The translations under genes were made by a program, and so were the position numbers. Source: Candidatus Nitrospira allomarina (GTDB taxonomy: Bacteria > Nitrospirota > Nitrospiria > Nitrospirales > UBA8639). Taken from it: 64,000 bases of DNA. The stretch is from NCBI RefSeq assembly GCF_032050975.1, contig NZ_CP116967.1, positions 3,159,001 to 3,223,000 of the forward strand. Direction: 5' to 3'. Position 1 is the first letter of the stretch. Each line of letters opens with the position of its first letter. Positions 1-9,648 of the stretch are shown here, piece after piece. Below the pieces are notes generated by a model. It worked only from the letters and a program-made list of their open reading frames with translations, was not told the DNA's origin and made no database searches.

Positions 1-410
1 ACATCATTCCCTTGCGTGTTTGGTGTACAAGGATTCTGGGCCTTACTCGCCCGAACTAGTAGGGTAACCGGATATTAATTGCATAACTGATACCTCAGAA
101 GACGACAGGGTGTTTGGAACCGGCACAGAAGCCAGGGATGATATTTGTCCAACAGCATTGGAGTTCCCTGAATATAGGAACAAAGAGAAAAAGTTCATTT
201 CTCAGTTCTGGGTAGGCCATGAGCGGTTTTGCATCGCGCGTTTAGTGCGAATTCGCTCCAAGCGGTAGCGCTGACAGGAATCAAGATAAGATGGTGGACT
301 GTGAACTCTAAACGGGTATGCCTGCGTGTTTCATAAGATGGTCAAATCCATGGTTGCCGGTTTTTAGCCACGACAATGATATTTTTGTGCCATGGACTGG
401 TACCTCAGGG
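1..410. other. Leading intergenic stretch, no gene seen
   Basis: I see no convincing coding frame, tRNA or known RNA motif here. Reading frames on both strands are short and lack a ribosome binding site. The left edge is the window boundary, so it may hold the leader or tail of a gene lying outside. Confidence 0.5.
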
Positions 411-433
411 CCAGTCACTTCACTGGTTTTTTT
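411..433 (+). terminator. Weak rho-independent terminator candidate
   Basis: CCAGT (411-415) pairs with ACTGG (422-426) over a 6-base loop and is followed at once by seven T residues. The stem is only 5 bp, so the call is weak. It would end a plus-strand transcript entering from outside the window. Confidence 0.3.
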
Positions 434-570
434 AATGCGGGTCAACTTCATTGGGAGGCAGACTTATATCCTTGCGATTGCCCCATAAAGGTGACCAATT
501 AGTGAATGGGTAGGCAGGATGTGGATGATCAATATGATACTCATTTTTTCGGTGTTTGGCCGGGAATTTT

Positions 571-1398
571 TTAGGACTCCGAGTAGAAAAATAATTGCAC
601 GCCGATAGTAATGACCAGGAGAGCCCAGAGGATTTTGAATGCAAATTTGACGCGGGCGTTGGTCTGCAACGCGACATGAGATCGTGGTATGAACTCGCCG
701 GCAAACCAGGCTAGACCACCTGCCAAGGCCAATGTGCCCATGATGTTATGGTGAGTCTGAATGTCGTGGCCGCCTGGGTGGAGGCCATGCATGTGGCGAA
801 ACAACATAAGCCCACCGACCAGTGCAAAACCCGGCAGAAGCGACCGCCAGAACACGTGAGAAAATTTCCCAGCCCGAAGGAACCCTTCCACCAGGCCGAC
901 AGCCAGGGCCAGGATGCCGAATATTTTGTGTTGCAGCATTTCAGGATCCTTGCCGGATAAGGTGTCGGCTAATGTCCATGAGCCAATGGGCCATGCCAAA
1001 TGATCGCTCCAGATCAATAGGAAGATTCCTGATCCTATTAGTGAACCCGGCAAGAGCCAACGAACCCACATGAATGCCTGCCAGCCCATTACTCTTTGCC
1101 ATTCACTGAAACCCATCAGAATGACACCGACTCCAACAAACGCATGGTTGAATTCGCTATAGGCAATCCCTTCCGGGGAGCCTTCCCACTGTCCAACCTG
1201 CGGAGCAGCGTCCTGATGGTGGACGGTGTGATTGTGGTGAGTTTCTTCCTTCGAAATGTTGCGTGGTTCGGCCCAGGCGGAAGGTAGCCCAAGGTGCAAC
1301 TCGTGGTTTATTGGTTCCCATAGGCCTAAAATAAGGAGTAACCCGAAAAAAACCCGATAGAGCCAGATAAACAGGACAGTAGAAGGCATGATGCTCAC
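571..1398 (-). CDS. His-rich polytopic membrane protein, unknown function
   Basis: A 275-residue integral membrane protein with about seven hydrophobic segments. An N-terminal segment (about residues 8-28) is followed by a His-rich loop near residues 50-65 (HHNHTVHH) that should lie outside the inner membrane. A second His cluster sits late in the protein (HMHGLHPGGHDIQTHHN), next to a transmembrane segment. The His clusters suggest metal (copper) or haem binding, but I do not recognise the family and no ligand geometry can be proved. It stands alone, about 200 bases from the end of thiI on the same strand. A copper-handling membrane protein of the CopD type is one possibility; confidence in the gene is good, in the function low. 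Confidence 0.75.
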   Translation of the reverse strand: MSIMPSTVLFIWLYRVFFGLLLILGLWEPINHELHLGLPSAWAEPRNISKEETHHNHTVHHQDAAPQVGQWEGSPEGIAYSEFNHAFVGVGVILMGFSEWQRVMGWQAFMWVRWLLPGSLIGSGIFLLIWSDHLAWPIGSWTLADTLSGKDPEMLQHKIFGILALAVGLVEGFLRAGKFSHVFWRSLLPGFALVGGLMLFRHMHGLHPGGHDIQTHHNIMGTLALAGGLAWFAGEFIPRSHVALQTNARVKFAFKILWALLVITIGVQLFFYSES

Positions 1399-1594
1399 GT
1401 TTCCCTCACTGAAGATTTCCTTTGGTTATGGTATTGCCAATGTAGGGGGGTTGAAGAATGATCTCATGCTGCAAATTGAACATAAGATTCGAGCATTTCG
1501 CTAAATTTGAATATGTCTGATCATATCGCTTATTCAGTGTATGGACGTGTACTGTCTGATAGTGTGCGGTGGTTTTAACCTGGGAAGAAGCATT

Positions 1595-2797
1595 CTACTG
1601 TGGTGCCCTTCGATCCATCCGTTCTGCATGGGAGAAAGTGACCAATTCCTTTTCTTGTAGGCTTTGCTGAACCAGCTTGGGAATGTCTAGGGCTTGCTCG
1701 ACTTTGAGGATATGGGGTAGCTGGCATCGTGTTTGTGGATGTTTTGGGACAAAGAGCGTGCAGCAGTCTTGGTCCGGTTCGATGGAGGTCTCGAACGATC
1801 CCAGCGCTTGAGCTTGTTGCGTGATTTCCAACTTATCCATCCCGATGAGCGGACGAAGGATGGGAAGTGACGTGGCTTCGTTAATGACAGAAATATTTTC
1901 CGGCGTTTGGGACGCCACTTGACCCAGGCTGTCTCCGGTCGTGAGGGCCCATGCCTCCTCCTGCTCGGCAATTTTTGCAGCGATGCGGAGCATCAAGCGA
2001 CGGTAAAGCACGACGCGCACGGGTGGCGGCGTGTTGATGACGATTTGGCTTTGAATATCCCCAAAGGGAATGAGGTGAAGACGGGAAGACAGTTGATACT
2101 TCGTGAGTAACGCGACCTGATCGCGGACTTTTTCCTCAGAAACCCGTGAGAGATATGGACGACCATGAAAATGCACAAAGACGGCTTTACAGCCACGTTT
2201 CATCATGCGATAGGCTGCCACTGGAGAATCGATACCACCGGAAATGAGGCAAATGACTTTTCCTCCGGTCCCCGTCGGTAGTCCCCCGGGTCCTGCCTCC
2301 CGTTGATAGGAGTAGTAGGCGTAGGGCGGGACTAATTCGCTAAAAATCGACATATCGGGGTGTGAAAGGTTGACTCGCTTGCCGGTATGGGCGGCGACGG
2401 CGGCCCCAATTTCTCGTTCCACATCCATTGAAGTTTTGACGAATCGCTTGTCTGCCCGTTTGACACTGACTCGAAAGGTGGCATAAGGATGAGTGGGCAG
2501 GTGTGCAATGATCGCATCTTTGAGAACCGTGAGATCGGATTGGTTGTAAGCCAATGGCACGGCTCTGGTCAAAGAAAAATTGACGATACCGAATACGCGC
2601 TTGATCTGTTCCTGCAAGCACGGCCACGCCGCCTCTTCCTCGAAGCTCACCCGTATTCGTCCCTGGAGTGCTTCGACATGCACATGTGCCAGGGGTTTCA
2701 GGGCTCCTCGCAGATGGTGGACTAACCGGTATTCGAAATGTTTCCGGTTGCCTCCCTTGAGAGCGAGTTCATGATAATGCACTAAAACATGAAGCAT
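1595..2797 (-). CDS. thiI: tRNA 4-thiouridine synthase ThiI
   Basis: Adenylates U8 of tRNA and transfers sulfur to it; in many bacteria it also supplies sulfur for the thiamine thiazole. The 400 residues show a THUMP-type N-terminal half (to about residue 165), then a PP-loop ATPase domain with SGGIDSP at 186-192 and TTGDSLGQVASQT at 286-298. The C-terminal rhodanese domain of E. coli ThiI is absent, so this is the short form; Cys345, Cys346 and Cys358 lie near the C terminus. The start ATG overlaps the trxB stop by one base (TAATG), so it is probably translationally coupled to trxB. No thiamine-biosynthesis gene is adjacent (tenA is 16 kb away). Confidence 0.95.
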   Translation of the reverse strand: MLHVLVHYHELALKGGNRKHFEYRLVHHLRGALKPLAHVHVEALQGRIRVSFEEEAAWPCLQEQIKRVFGIVNFSLTRAVPLAYNQSDLTVLKDAIIAHLPTHPYATFRVSVKRADKRFVKTSMDVEREIGAAVAAHTGKRVNLSHPDMSIFSELVPPYAYYSYQREAGPGGLPTGTGGKVICLISGGIDSPVAAYRMMKRGCKAVFVHFHGRPYLSRVSEEKVRDQVALLTKYQLSSRLHLIPFGDIQSQIVINTPPPVRVVLYRRLMLRIAAKIAEQEEAWALTTGDSLGQVASQTPENISVINEATSLPILRPLIGMDKLEITQQAQALGSFETSIEPDQDCCTLFVPKHPQTRCQLPHILKVEQALDIPKLVQQSLQEKELVTFSHAERMDRRAPQ

Positions 2798-3721
2798 TAG
2801 TGGAGCGATTCTAGATATCGCTCGGCGTCGATGGCCGCCATGCAGCCTGACCCTGCAGCCGTAATGGCCTGGCGATAATGTGAATCCTGCACATCACCTG
2901 ATGCAAAAACGCCGGGGATGTTGGTGGTAGAGCGATTTGGCTGAGTGCGGATGTAGCCTTGCTCGTCCATATCGATGAGTCCGGTAAACAGGCTGGTGTT
3001 CGGCGTATGGCCGATGGCCACGAAGACCCCAGATAGCGGAATCTCTTCAACCTGGTTGGTTTGGACGTTGCGGACCCGGATTCCCTTCCACGACCTCATC
3101 ACCCAGGACCTCTTCAAGAGCACTATTCCATTGAAAGGCGATCTTTTCATTGTTGATGGCCCGGTCCTGCATGATTTTTGATGCACGCAATTTATCGCGA
3201 CGATGAACGAGGGTGACCTTTGAAGCGAATTTTGTCAGGAATGTCGCTTCTTCTACGGCGCTATCACCGCCGCCGATGACGGCAATCTCTTTGCCACGAA
3301 AGAAGAACCCGTCGCAGGTGGCACATGTCGAGACGCCATGACCCATGAGACGGCTTTCGGAGGGCAGACCCAGTAAATTGGCCGAGGCTCCGGTCGCAAT
3401 TATCAAGGTTCGGGTCTCTAAAGTGGCTTCATCGTCAACCGTGATCTGAAAGGGGCGCACCTGGAGATCTACCTTGGTGACATGGCCCTGGCGAAATTGG
3501 GTGCCGAACCGTTCGGCTTGGGCCCGCATGTCTTGAATGAGTTGAGGGCCCATGATGCCTTTGGGAAATCCGGGAAAATTCTCCACATCGGTGGTGATGG
3601 TTAATTGTCCGCCAGGCTGCGAACCATCAATGAGCAAGGGGGAAAGATTGGCTCGAGCGGTATAGACGGCGGCGGTTAATCCAGCCGGTCCCGATCCCAG
3701 AATAATGACGTCATGCACCAT
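2797..3721 (-). CDS. trxB: Thioredoxin reductase TrxB, split by a +1 frameshift
   Basis: NADPH-dependent flavoenzyme that reduces thioredoxin. The N-terminal frame has the FAD-binding GSGPAG (residues 9-14), the redox pair CATC (133-136) and the NADPH-binding GGGDSA (150-155). It then runs out of homology near base 3090. The rest of the enzyme continues in another frame and holds VAIGHTPNT and the FAD-binding GVFASGDVQD. Removing one base at about 3080-3085 (GGGAA on the coding strand) joins them into a normal 307-residue TrxB: the span is 925 bases, one more than a multiple of three. Either a sequencing or assembly error or a recent inactivation; the near-perfect conservation on both sides favours error. 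It lies between coaE and thiI on the same strand. Confidence 0.93.
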
Positions 3722-3759
3722 GCGTAAACTCCTTACAGTTAGACATGTAGGTGAACGGT

Positions 3760-4398
3760 CTATGGGGTGTTGAGGCTGCGGCGGGCTGTTCGTGACCTCG
3801 CCTCACTGACATATGTCCTATACAATGACTGGACCGCATGGCGCAACTGTGTACGGGACCATGATCCATCCAATACGGCGTCGGCATAATCGAGCTTGTG
3901 CCGAAGGGGCATTTGTTGTCTGATTCGCCGGAGGGCTTGGGCCTTGGTCAGACCATCACGACGGCAGGCGCGGGCGAGTTGAGTGGCCCGGTCGGCGGTG
4001 ACCACGATGACATGATCCATACGCTTGTGTGCACCGGCTTCCAATAATAGCGCAGCATCATAAATGATAACCGCATGAGGATATTCGTGTCGCATGCTCC
4101 TGACCTGTTTGGCCTGTTCTCGGGCGACACGGGGATGAATGATTGCTTGCAAAACGTGTAATTTCTTAGGGGATTTAAACACGATATCAGCGAGAGCTTG
4201 GCGATTGATGGTGTGGTCTTCGGCGAGCACTTGTGTCCCGAATTCCTTGACGATATCCCTCCAAGCAGGTTTTCCAGGATTAACAACAGCTCTGGCCAGT
4301 TCGTCGGCGTCAATAATTCTTGCTCCCAGTGATTGAAAAATCTTGGCGACGGTCGTTTTTCCTGATGCCAAGCCTCCAGTTAATCCGACGACGACCAT
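3760..4398 (-). CDS. coaE: Dephospho-CoA kinase CoaE
   Basis: Phosphorylates dephospho-CoA at the 3'-OH of the ribose, the last step of coenzyme A synthesis. A P-loop (GGLASGKT) opens the protein, followed by the family signatures DADELAR, IHPRV and the lid region with QMPLRHKLDYAD. At about 212 residues from the chosen start it has the usual length. The frame opens five codons upstream at 4413, but the Met directly before VVVGLTGG fits the family start better, so 4398 is used. It is upstream of trxB with a gap of about 40 bases and probably cotranscribed. Confidence 0.93.
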   Translation of the reverse strand: MVVVGLTGGLASGKTTVAKIFQSLGARIIDADELARAVVNPGKPAWRDIVKEFGTQVLAEDHTINRQALADIVFKSPKKLHVLQAIIHPRVAREQAKQVRSMRHEYPHAVIIYDAALLLEAGAHKRMDHVIVVTADRATQLARACRRDGLTKAQALRRIRQQMPLRHKLDYADAVLDGSWSRTQLRHAVQSLYRTYVSEARSRTARRSLNTP

Positions 4399-4550
4399 AG
4401 CCAACCATAGCATAGGGGGTTGGGAGCGACAATAAATGAGGAAAAATTTTGGTACCAGCTTGACCCTGCCAAACCCCTTGGGTTATTGACTCGATGAGAG
4501 TCCTTTCCTTTGGGTGAGCCGACCGCCGGCCAAGAGCGTGACAGGAGGAA

Positions 4551-5615
4551 TTGAACACCGTGAGAGTTCAACGCATGTCGACCACCATTCGACCGGGTTT
4601 CTTTTTATGTGCTCTGATTCTGTGTGTCCTGCCTGGATTGGCGTCTGCCAATACTGAGGAACTTGCGCCCTCGGAGGCCGTTGTCTCGTCAGTATGGCAA
4701 GTTGCCTTGGATGGATCAGGGCATTTCACCTCGATTCAAGAAGCGATTGATCAGGCTGCATCAGGTGATACGATTTTGATTAAACGGGGAGCCTATGCCG
4801 AGGATGTTACGGTACATAGCAAGGAGGGTTTGTCGATTATCGGCGAAGGCATGGACCTGGTAGTCTTGACCGGGAAAAAGCGTGTCGGGACTCTGCATAT
4901 TGGTAAGTGGCCGTATGGGGCAACGAATGTGACGATTCAAGATCTGTCCGTGATTCAACACGGAGGATTGGGAGTTGGGATTTTTAATGGCAGTGGCGTG
5001 CGATTAACACGAATTCGAGTCAATGGAATGGTGTTTAGTCAACAGGTGCAGGATGTTCTTTTGGAAGATTGTGTGATTGGTGACAGTGAGACAACAGGTG
5101 TGGCATTTGCGGATTCTACAGGCACCCTATCGGGCAACCTGATTTACCATAATGACCATGGCGTGGCTATCGGAGGCACCTCTGATGTGACCCTCAAACA
5201 GAATGTGATAACCCGAAGTCTATATGAAGCCGTGTTGATGACCGATCAGTCCAAAGCCCGGTTGATTCAGAATACCCTGGCTCAGAACGGAGGCGGGGCT
5301 GCTTTTCATGATGATGCCCAAGCCGATGTGCAGGGGAATATTATTACTCAGAGCGCAGTAGGTTTCTTATTTTTTCCCGGGAGTCACACCACGCTGGCCT
5401 TTAACGCCTTGTCAGGCAACCAGGGGGATTATGTCATGACCGGGACTCCACCCACACCGGCTCCGGATAGGGCAGGGAAAACCGATGTACAATTTGCTCC
5501 AGGATTTGTCAGTCCTGAGAATGGGGATTTTCGTCTTCAGTCGGATTCTTCCTTGATCCAGGTTGGTGCCTTTCCATATTTAGGGGCTCTGCCTCCGGTT
5601 TCTTCCAACCCATAA
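4551..5615 (+). CDS. Exported right-handed beta-helix (NosD/pectate-lyase-like) protein
   Basis: The 354-residue protein begins with a signal peptide (hydrophobic FFLCALILCVLPGLASA). It then shows the opening signature of periplasmic beta-helix proteins: DGSGHFTSIQEAIDQAASGD, followed by KRGAY. Repeated rungs of the form N-x-I-x-x-N-x-x-G-V run to about residue 300. Such folds occur in carbohydrate-active enzymes and in NosD-like copper-site maturation factors; no catalytic set can be picked out, so the substrate is unknown. Start choice is open: AGGAGG at 4543-4548 favours GTG at 4560 (spacing about 11) over TTG at 4551 (spacing 2), and an in-frame ATG lies at 4575. It is divergent from coaE. 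Confidence 0.85.
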   Translation: MNTVRVQRMSTTIRPGFFLCALILCVLPGLASANTEELAPSEAVVSSVWQVALDGSGHFTSIQEAIDQAASGDTILIKRGAYAEDVTVHSKEGLSIIGEGMDLVVLTGKKRVGTLHIGKWPYGATNVTIQDLSVIQHGGLGVGIFNGSGVRLTRIRVNGMVFSQQVQDVLLEDCVIGDSETTGVAFADSTGTLSGNLIYHNDHGVAIGGTSDVTLKQNVITRSLYEAVLMTDQSKARLIQNTLAQNGGGAAFHDDAQADVQGNIITQSAVGFLFFPGSHTTLAFNALSGNQGDYVMTGTPPTPAPDRAGKTDVQFAPGFVSPENGDFRLQSDSSLIQVGAFPYLGALPPVSSNP

Positions 5616-5892
5616 ATTCTTTTCCGGCTGTCCAAGTGTCTGCGGCCTTCTCTTCGAGAGGTTTTAGTGCATGCCCGGTTGAGTCTTTTTCCACACGCCA
5701 TGAGTTTTCCACGGTTGGCTTTATCACTCATGCGTGAATGAGAAGACGAATATTTAAAACTTTTGAGAGTCCTCTTTGTGGCGGGACAGCGTTGGAGCAG
5801 GAATATATAATCTGCCCCTGTCTCGCCTCGCATCAACGCTATGCCACGCGGACCCAGGGATTCTGCACATCCCGCAACTACAATATTTTGGA

Positions 5893-6639
5893 TTAGGGTT
5901 TTTGCTTGGGACGGAGAATCAATTGAGCATGCTCCGCATCCAGCGTCACGAGAAAGTGTTTAAGGAAGGACATCCCGAGCAGACCCTCGATGTGTTCCGG
6001 AATATCCGGGAGATCGTGAAGGGCTACGGCGACATTGGTGGCCCGTGCGGTTCCGACCGTGATGGAAGAGAGATAGTTCATGTTGACTTGCACCGACCCT
6101 CCTGCGGTATTGACGGTCAAGAGTTCATTGTCGGTGGTTCCCAGGATTCCGAGATCAATGGCGACCTGAGTCGAAAGGACTGTCATGGAGGCACCGGTAT
6201 CCACAATGAGTTGGGCCAATCGTTCTTGATTTAACATGACAGGAACGACAAATGACCCTCCACTTTTGGTAAGGGGTATGGTGATTTCCTGATTAACAGG
6301 TCTGTCCTGCTCTTCCTCATTCAAGGAAGATATCTGAGTAGAAATCTGAGTGTCAGGAGGTGCTTGCTCAGGAACGGACTTTGGGGTTGCTTGAAGTGTT
6401 GCAGTCGTGGATGACGCTTGATTGCTGAGAGAAGGGCTTTGTGATGGCAATAGCGTGCAGTTAAATAGTTGGGCTGGATTGTCTGTTAAAACGCGTGTTC
6501 TGGACTCATCAAAACAGTCATATGTCGCTGAATGCCCTGGAGACACCAATAGGGCAGTATATACCATCAATCCTGGCACCCACCAAAAGGTGGTGTGGTG
6601 AGGATTCCTCAGAAACGAAACACGGCGACCTTCATACAT
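5893..6639 (-). CDS. Exported retropepsin-like aspartic protease
   Basis: A 248-residue protein with an N-terminal hydrophobic export segment (about residues 18-37) and a low-complexity linker to about 120. A single retropepsin-type domain follows, with the catalytic motif DTGAS at 147-151 and the GLLGMSFL signature near the end. Such domains act as dimers, each chain giving one Asp. Residues 40-62 hold two cysteines in a region resembling the short DUF4124-like domain of envelope proteins. The gene is 48 bases past the PilP-like gene and is the last gene of the pilus-like operon by position. Whether it processes a pilus component is inference. Confidence 0.85.
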   Translation of the reverse strand: MYEGRRVSFLRNPHHTTFWWVPGLMVYTALLVSPGHSATYDCFDESRTRVLTDNPAQLFNCTLLPSQSPSLSNQASSTTATLQATPKSVPEQAPPDTQISTQISSLNEEEQDRPVNQEITIPLTKSGGSFVVPVMLNQERLAQLIVDTGASMTVLSTQVAIDLGILGTTDNELLTVNTAGGSVQVNMNYLSSITVGTARATNVAVALHDLPDIPEHIEGLLGMSFLKHFLVTLDAEHAQLILRPKQKP

Positions 6640-6687
6640 AATGGAAAATAGAATACCAAGATGCGGGGGGAAAACGCTATGAAGAGA

Positions 6688-7284
6688 TTACCCGCTGGTA
6701 TCGGGGGTTAAGGGAATGGTGGCCTGCACATGCGAGCCGGTTTCCAACACCTGGGTGGACAGAACTACGGTTTCTGGTTCGATCTTGTTCACCTGCACGC
6801 GACCTTCCAACATCTCTCCCTGTTTGACGATATAGATGGCCTGCCCATTGGTCAGGAAGGCCTGACTTTCTCCCCCTTTGGTTAAATACCCCAGGAACCG
6901 GAATTGGTTAAGTTGTTCCCTGGCCCGTTGCCCTGCAAGATCGGCCATAGATGGACCTGGGGGGGGCGGTTGGGGCAGAGCTGGGGAGGGCGCTGTTTTG
7001 GGAGGGCGAGGAGTGGGGGCGTTATCTATTTTTTTTTGGTGGGCCACCTGGGACATGCCTAATGGTGCAAAGATGTTGCGGGGTAGAGAGAATTTTGCGG
7101 TTTGGCGAGGGTTAGAAAATGCCGGATCTAACTCCAGATCTTTAATCGGTGGAAGTGGGACTCCTGACGTGGCAGAGGAAAGCAGGGGATCTGTTGGCGT
7201 AGAATCCCACATTTGGAAGATCGTCACCATTCCCCAGGCCAATAATAAGCCTCCTAACACCAGCCATTTTCGTTGATTCGTCAT
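6688..7284 (-). CDS. PilP/GspC-like inner-membrane assembly protein
   Basis: 198 residues. One transmembrane segment (about residues 8-25) is followed by a periplasmic Pro-rich linker (about 85-112) and a C-terminal beta-rich domain (about 125-190) that contains FRFLGYLTKGGESQAFLTNG. That layout is typical of PilP and the HR domain of GspC, which link the inner-membrane platform to the secretin. Assignment rests on position (after PilM, PilN and PilO-like genes) and topology, since sequence conservation is low. Its ATG overlaps the preceding stop in a TAATG junction, indicating translational coupling. Confidence 0.75.
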   Translation of the reverse strand: MTNQRKWLVLGGLLLAWGMVTIFQMWDSTPTDPLLSSATSGVPLPPIKDLELDPAFSNPRQTAKFSLPRNIFAPLGMSQVAHQKKIDNAPTPRPPKTAPSPALPQPPPPGPSMADLAGQRAREQLNQFRFLGYLTKGGESQAFLTNGQAIYIVKQGEMLEGRVQVNKIEPETVVLSTQVLETGSHVQATIPLTPDTSG

Positions 7285-7856
7285 TAGGCTTTTGTTTTTT
7301 TAACCGGTTCAGGAAATTCTTTCAGAAAGGTGGAGACCTTCAGTTTAAAGATAACCCCTTTCTGTTTTTTAGATGTTTCAACGGACAGTTTTTCGATAAA
7401 GAGATAAGGCCAGCGTTGCTCCAGTTCGAAAATGAATTTTCGAATAGCTTCATAGGGGCCTGCGGCTTCAAACGCAAACGTGCCTTTTGTGGCCAGTTTA
7501 TGGGCGAGGGGTTTGAAGTCGTATCCCATACCAGGAATTTGTACGTGATTTTGTTTCGCCAAATCGGCAATGTCTAAACTTAAATCTGTGAATTCACCGG
7601 AATCCGGAAGAGCATTCCACATGGTGGATAGAATGGTTTGGGTCTGCCGGGCTGTCTGCATGGTTGTCTGTGTATGCAAAGAGGCTTGATTCATGGCCGT
7701 GATATGTTGAAAACGGTCCTGGGCCGGGTAAAAGATGAAGGCAAACATCCCGACCGATGACAAACCGGCAAGGACCGTCACGATGAACAGCGGACCTAAA
7801 TATTTTGAAATCCGGATCGTCGTCCTGGATTCTTGTATGATCTGGAAAGAATTCAT
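7284..7856 (-). CDS. PilO-like pilus assembly protein
   Basis: 190 residues: a short cytoplasmic tail, one transmembrane segment (about residues 20-43), a coiled-coil-prone stretch (about 50-80) and a ferredoxin-like C-terminal domain. This is the plan of PilO and GspM, which pair with PilN/GspL to form the inner-membrane alignment complex. Gene order supports the call. The start overlaps the upstream gene by four bases (ATGA) and the stop overlaps the next start by one. Confidence 0.75.
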   Translation of the reverse strand: MNSFQIIQESRTTIRISKYLGPLFIVTVLAGLSSVGMFAFIFYPAQDRFQHITAMNQASLHTQTTMQTARQTQTILSTMWNALPDSGEFTDLSLDIADLAKQNHVQIPGMGYDFKPLAHKLATKGTFAFEAAGPYEAIRKFIFELEQRWPYLFIEKLSVETSKKQKGVIFKLKVSTFLKEFPEPVKKTKA

Positions 7857-8467
7857 CGTTGCTTGGGGACCCCTGTCAGGTGAGAAGTTGGGTGTCGGGC
7901 ATCATAGGTGACGGTGAGCGAAAATACGCTATGTGAGCCACCTTGCTCTTCTTTGGTAGTTTTTGTGGAATGCTGCGATAGCAACACATTCTGAAAGGCT
8001 GCATGCTTCTCTAACTGGTGAATGAGTCGATTGAGGTCGGGTAAAGATGCTGCCGATCCTTGGAGAAGGATTGTGTCGGTTTTTTCATCGAGAGACACTG
8101 AGTTCAGGGTGATATCCGAGGGAATCGCTGTTTCCAGATCCGTCAATAATTGTGTCCAGGAAAATCCCACCCGTTCACGAACCTGTTTCACAAAAGTGAC
8201 TTTTGAGGGAATGCTTCGAATGGCCTGGTGTGAAAGGTCAAGCCCGGCCGCCCTGGCTTGAGCGACCAATTGTTGGTTGGCCGCCTCGACACCGGCGGCT
8301 TGCTCTTCCAGGACATCAATCTGTTCATGTAATGAGTTTCCCTCCCACCAGAATGAAGCGGTCAGGGCAAGGGCCCCAGCGGTGAGAAGGGTGAGTCCGA
8401 GTTGGGACAATTGAAGAAGAGGAATCCCGGGTGCAGATAAATTTCTATGTACACGTGGGATCATCAT
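7853..8467 (-). CDS. PilN-like pilus assembly protein
   Basis: 204 residues with a short N terminus and one transmembrane helix (about residues 20-45). A coiled coil (LHEQIDVLEEQAAGVEAANQ) and a C-terminal ferredoxin-like domain follow (about 85-190, with SFSWTQLLTDLETAIPSDI-like spacing typical of PilN). PilN binds PilM through its N terminus and PilO through the periplasmic part. ATGA overlaps with both neighbours place it in a tightly coupled run. Confidence 0.78.
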   Translation of the reverse strand: MMIPRVHRNLSAPGIPLLQLSQLGLTLLTAGALALTASFWWEGNSLHEQIDVLEEQAAGVEAANQQLVAQARAAGLDLSHQAIRSIPSKVTFVKQVRERVGFSWTQLLTDLETAIPSDITLNSVSLDEKTDTILLQGSAASLPDLNRLIHQLEKHAAFQNVLLSQHSTKTTKEEQGGSHSVFSLTVTYDARHPTSHLTGVPKQR

Positions 8468-9648
8468 GCCACCATCAGACTGGCATAGCCTGGCAATGCC
8501 GCTTCTTCCTGGTGGCTCGCCGCCAGGTGTGTATTTGATAGATGAAAATGTGAGGCCGGGGATAGTGAGGTGATCCGAATTTGAGGCTCATGTCCTCCAC
8601 TGGCCTTAAGGGTCTGTTGAATGTGCTCGAGAGGCGGCATAAGGCTCTGCCCGAAGGTCAGATCAGTGGTCATAAATAGATTAACCGGGGAAGATGCCGT
8701 GGCAACGGATATGGGAAACATTTCAAAATAATATTGCAGTGTTGCCAGGATTTCCTTTTCCACCTTCATAGCAGTGTACGAAGGGTAGGGAGTATGTCCT
8801 GTGGCGTAATCTTGATGGGCGTCAGAAGAGAAACCTCCTGACGATGTCGGGCGATGATCTTCGGTCTCCCTGTACTTCTCCGACTCAGGATCCAGTGAAG
8901 GGTCTTGATGATCATGGGGCTCTGTTTTTATGGCAAGAGCTTTCGTCCGAATGAAGCGTGGGCTGCCATCCTGAAAGGCCAAGAATGTAAACCCCCAATG
9001 ACTGATGAAGAGGAACATGAATGTTGGGGGATGAAAAGACCGAGAAGAGTTTTCAGCCGTGAGCCGGTCCTGGATATTGGGGCCGTACAGATCAAAGACG
9101 TCGAGCCCCGACACTCCAATAGCAGTTGGGATGAGATCTGCCTCTAAGCACAGGTTCTCATATTGTTCAATAATTTCATGGCGAATGGCCGTGCCTAACA
9201 CTCTGACATGTTCTGTGGTATCCGGGGAAAGGGAATCCCTGACCGAAGTGGGCACATAGAGACCGAAGGACAGCCGTGATTGGGAGGTATCCAGTTTGAG
9301 GTCCTGTTGAAAACGCCAATTCACCAGTGCCGTCTGCTCCGGTTTTTTTGTGGGAAAGGATGCAAAGTCAAAAATGCTCGTCCGTGCGCATATGTCCGGG
9401 AGACTGAGTGCAATGGAAATTGGGCGACGATAGGGCTTGGCCAGTGCCTTGAGTTGAGTAAGAAACTCATCGGAATTGGCAATATTGGGTTTGGTCGAGG
9501 AGAGCCTGAGGACCCCGGGGGAAAGCGGGAGTCTGGCGATGTGTCGGAGCGAACTTTTACGCCATTGCTTTTTGATTTCCACCAGGCATAGCTCTTCATC
9601 AGAAAGAGAGAGCGCGACGGTGGGGGCCGAGATGGGAAAAAAATGCAT
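8464..9648 (-). CDS. PilM-like actin-fold assembly protein
   Basis: 394 residues, cytoplasmic, with no signal peptide or membrane helix. The N-terminal part (VALSLSDEELCLVEIK and ISIALSLPD) follows the PilM/GspL actin-like fold, which binds ATP and docks the N terminus of PilN. A low-complexity acidic insertion lies around residues 255-290. The gene begins at a TAATG junction with the ATPase gene and is followed by the PilN-like gene with a four-base overlap. Sequence alone is diverged; gene order strengthens the call. Confidence 0.78.
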   Translation of the reverse strand: MHFFPISAPTVALSLSDEELCLVEIKKQWRKSSLRHIARLPLSPGVLRLSSTKPNIANSDEFLTQLKALAKPYRRPISIALSLPDICARTSIFDFASFPTKKPEQTALVNWRFQQDLKLDTSQSRLSFGLYVPTSVRDSLSPDTTEHVRVLGTAIRHEIIEQYENLCLEADLIPTAIGVSGLDVFDLYGPNIQDRLTAENSSRSFHPPTFMFLFISHWGFTFLAFQDGSPRFIRTKALAIKTEPHDHQDPSLDPESEKYRETEDHRPTSSGGFSSDAHQDYATGHTPYPSYTAMKVEKEILATLQYYFEMFPISVATASSPVNLFMTTDLTFGQSLMPPLEHIQQTLKASGGHEPQIRITSLSPASHFHLSNTHLAASHQEEAALPGYASLMVA

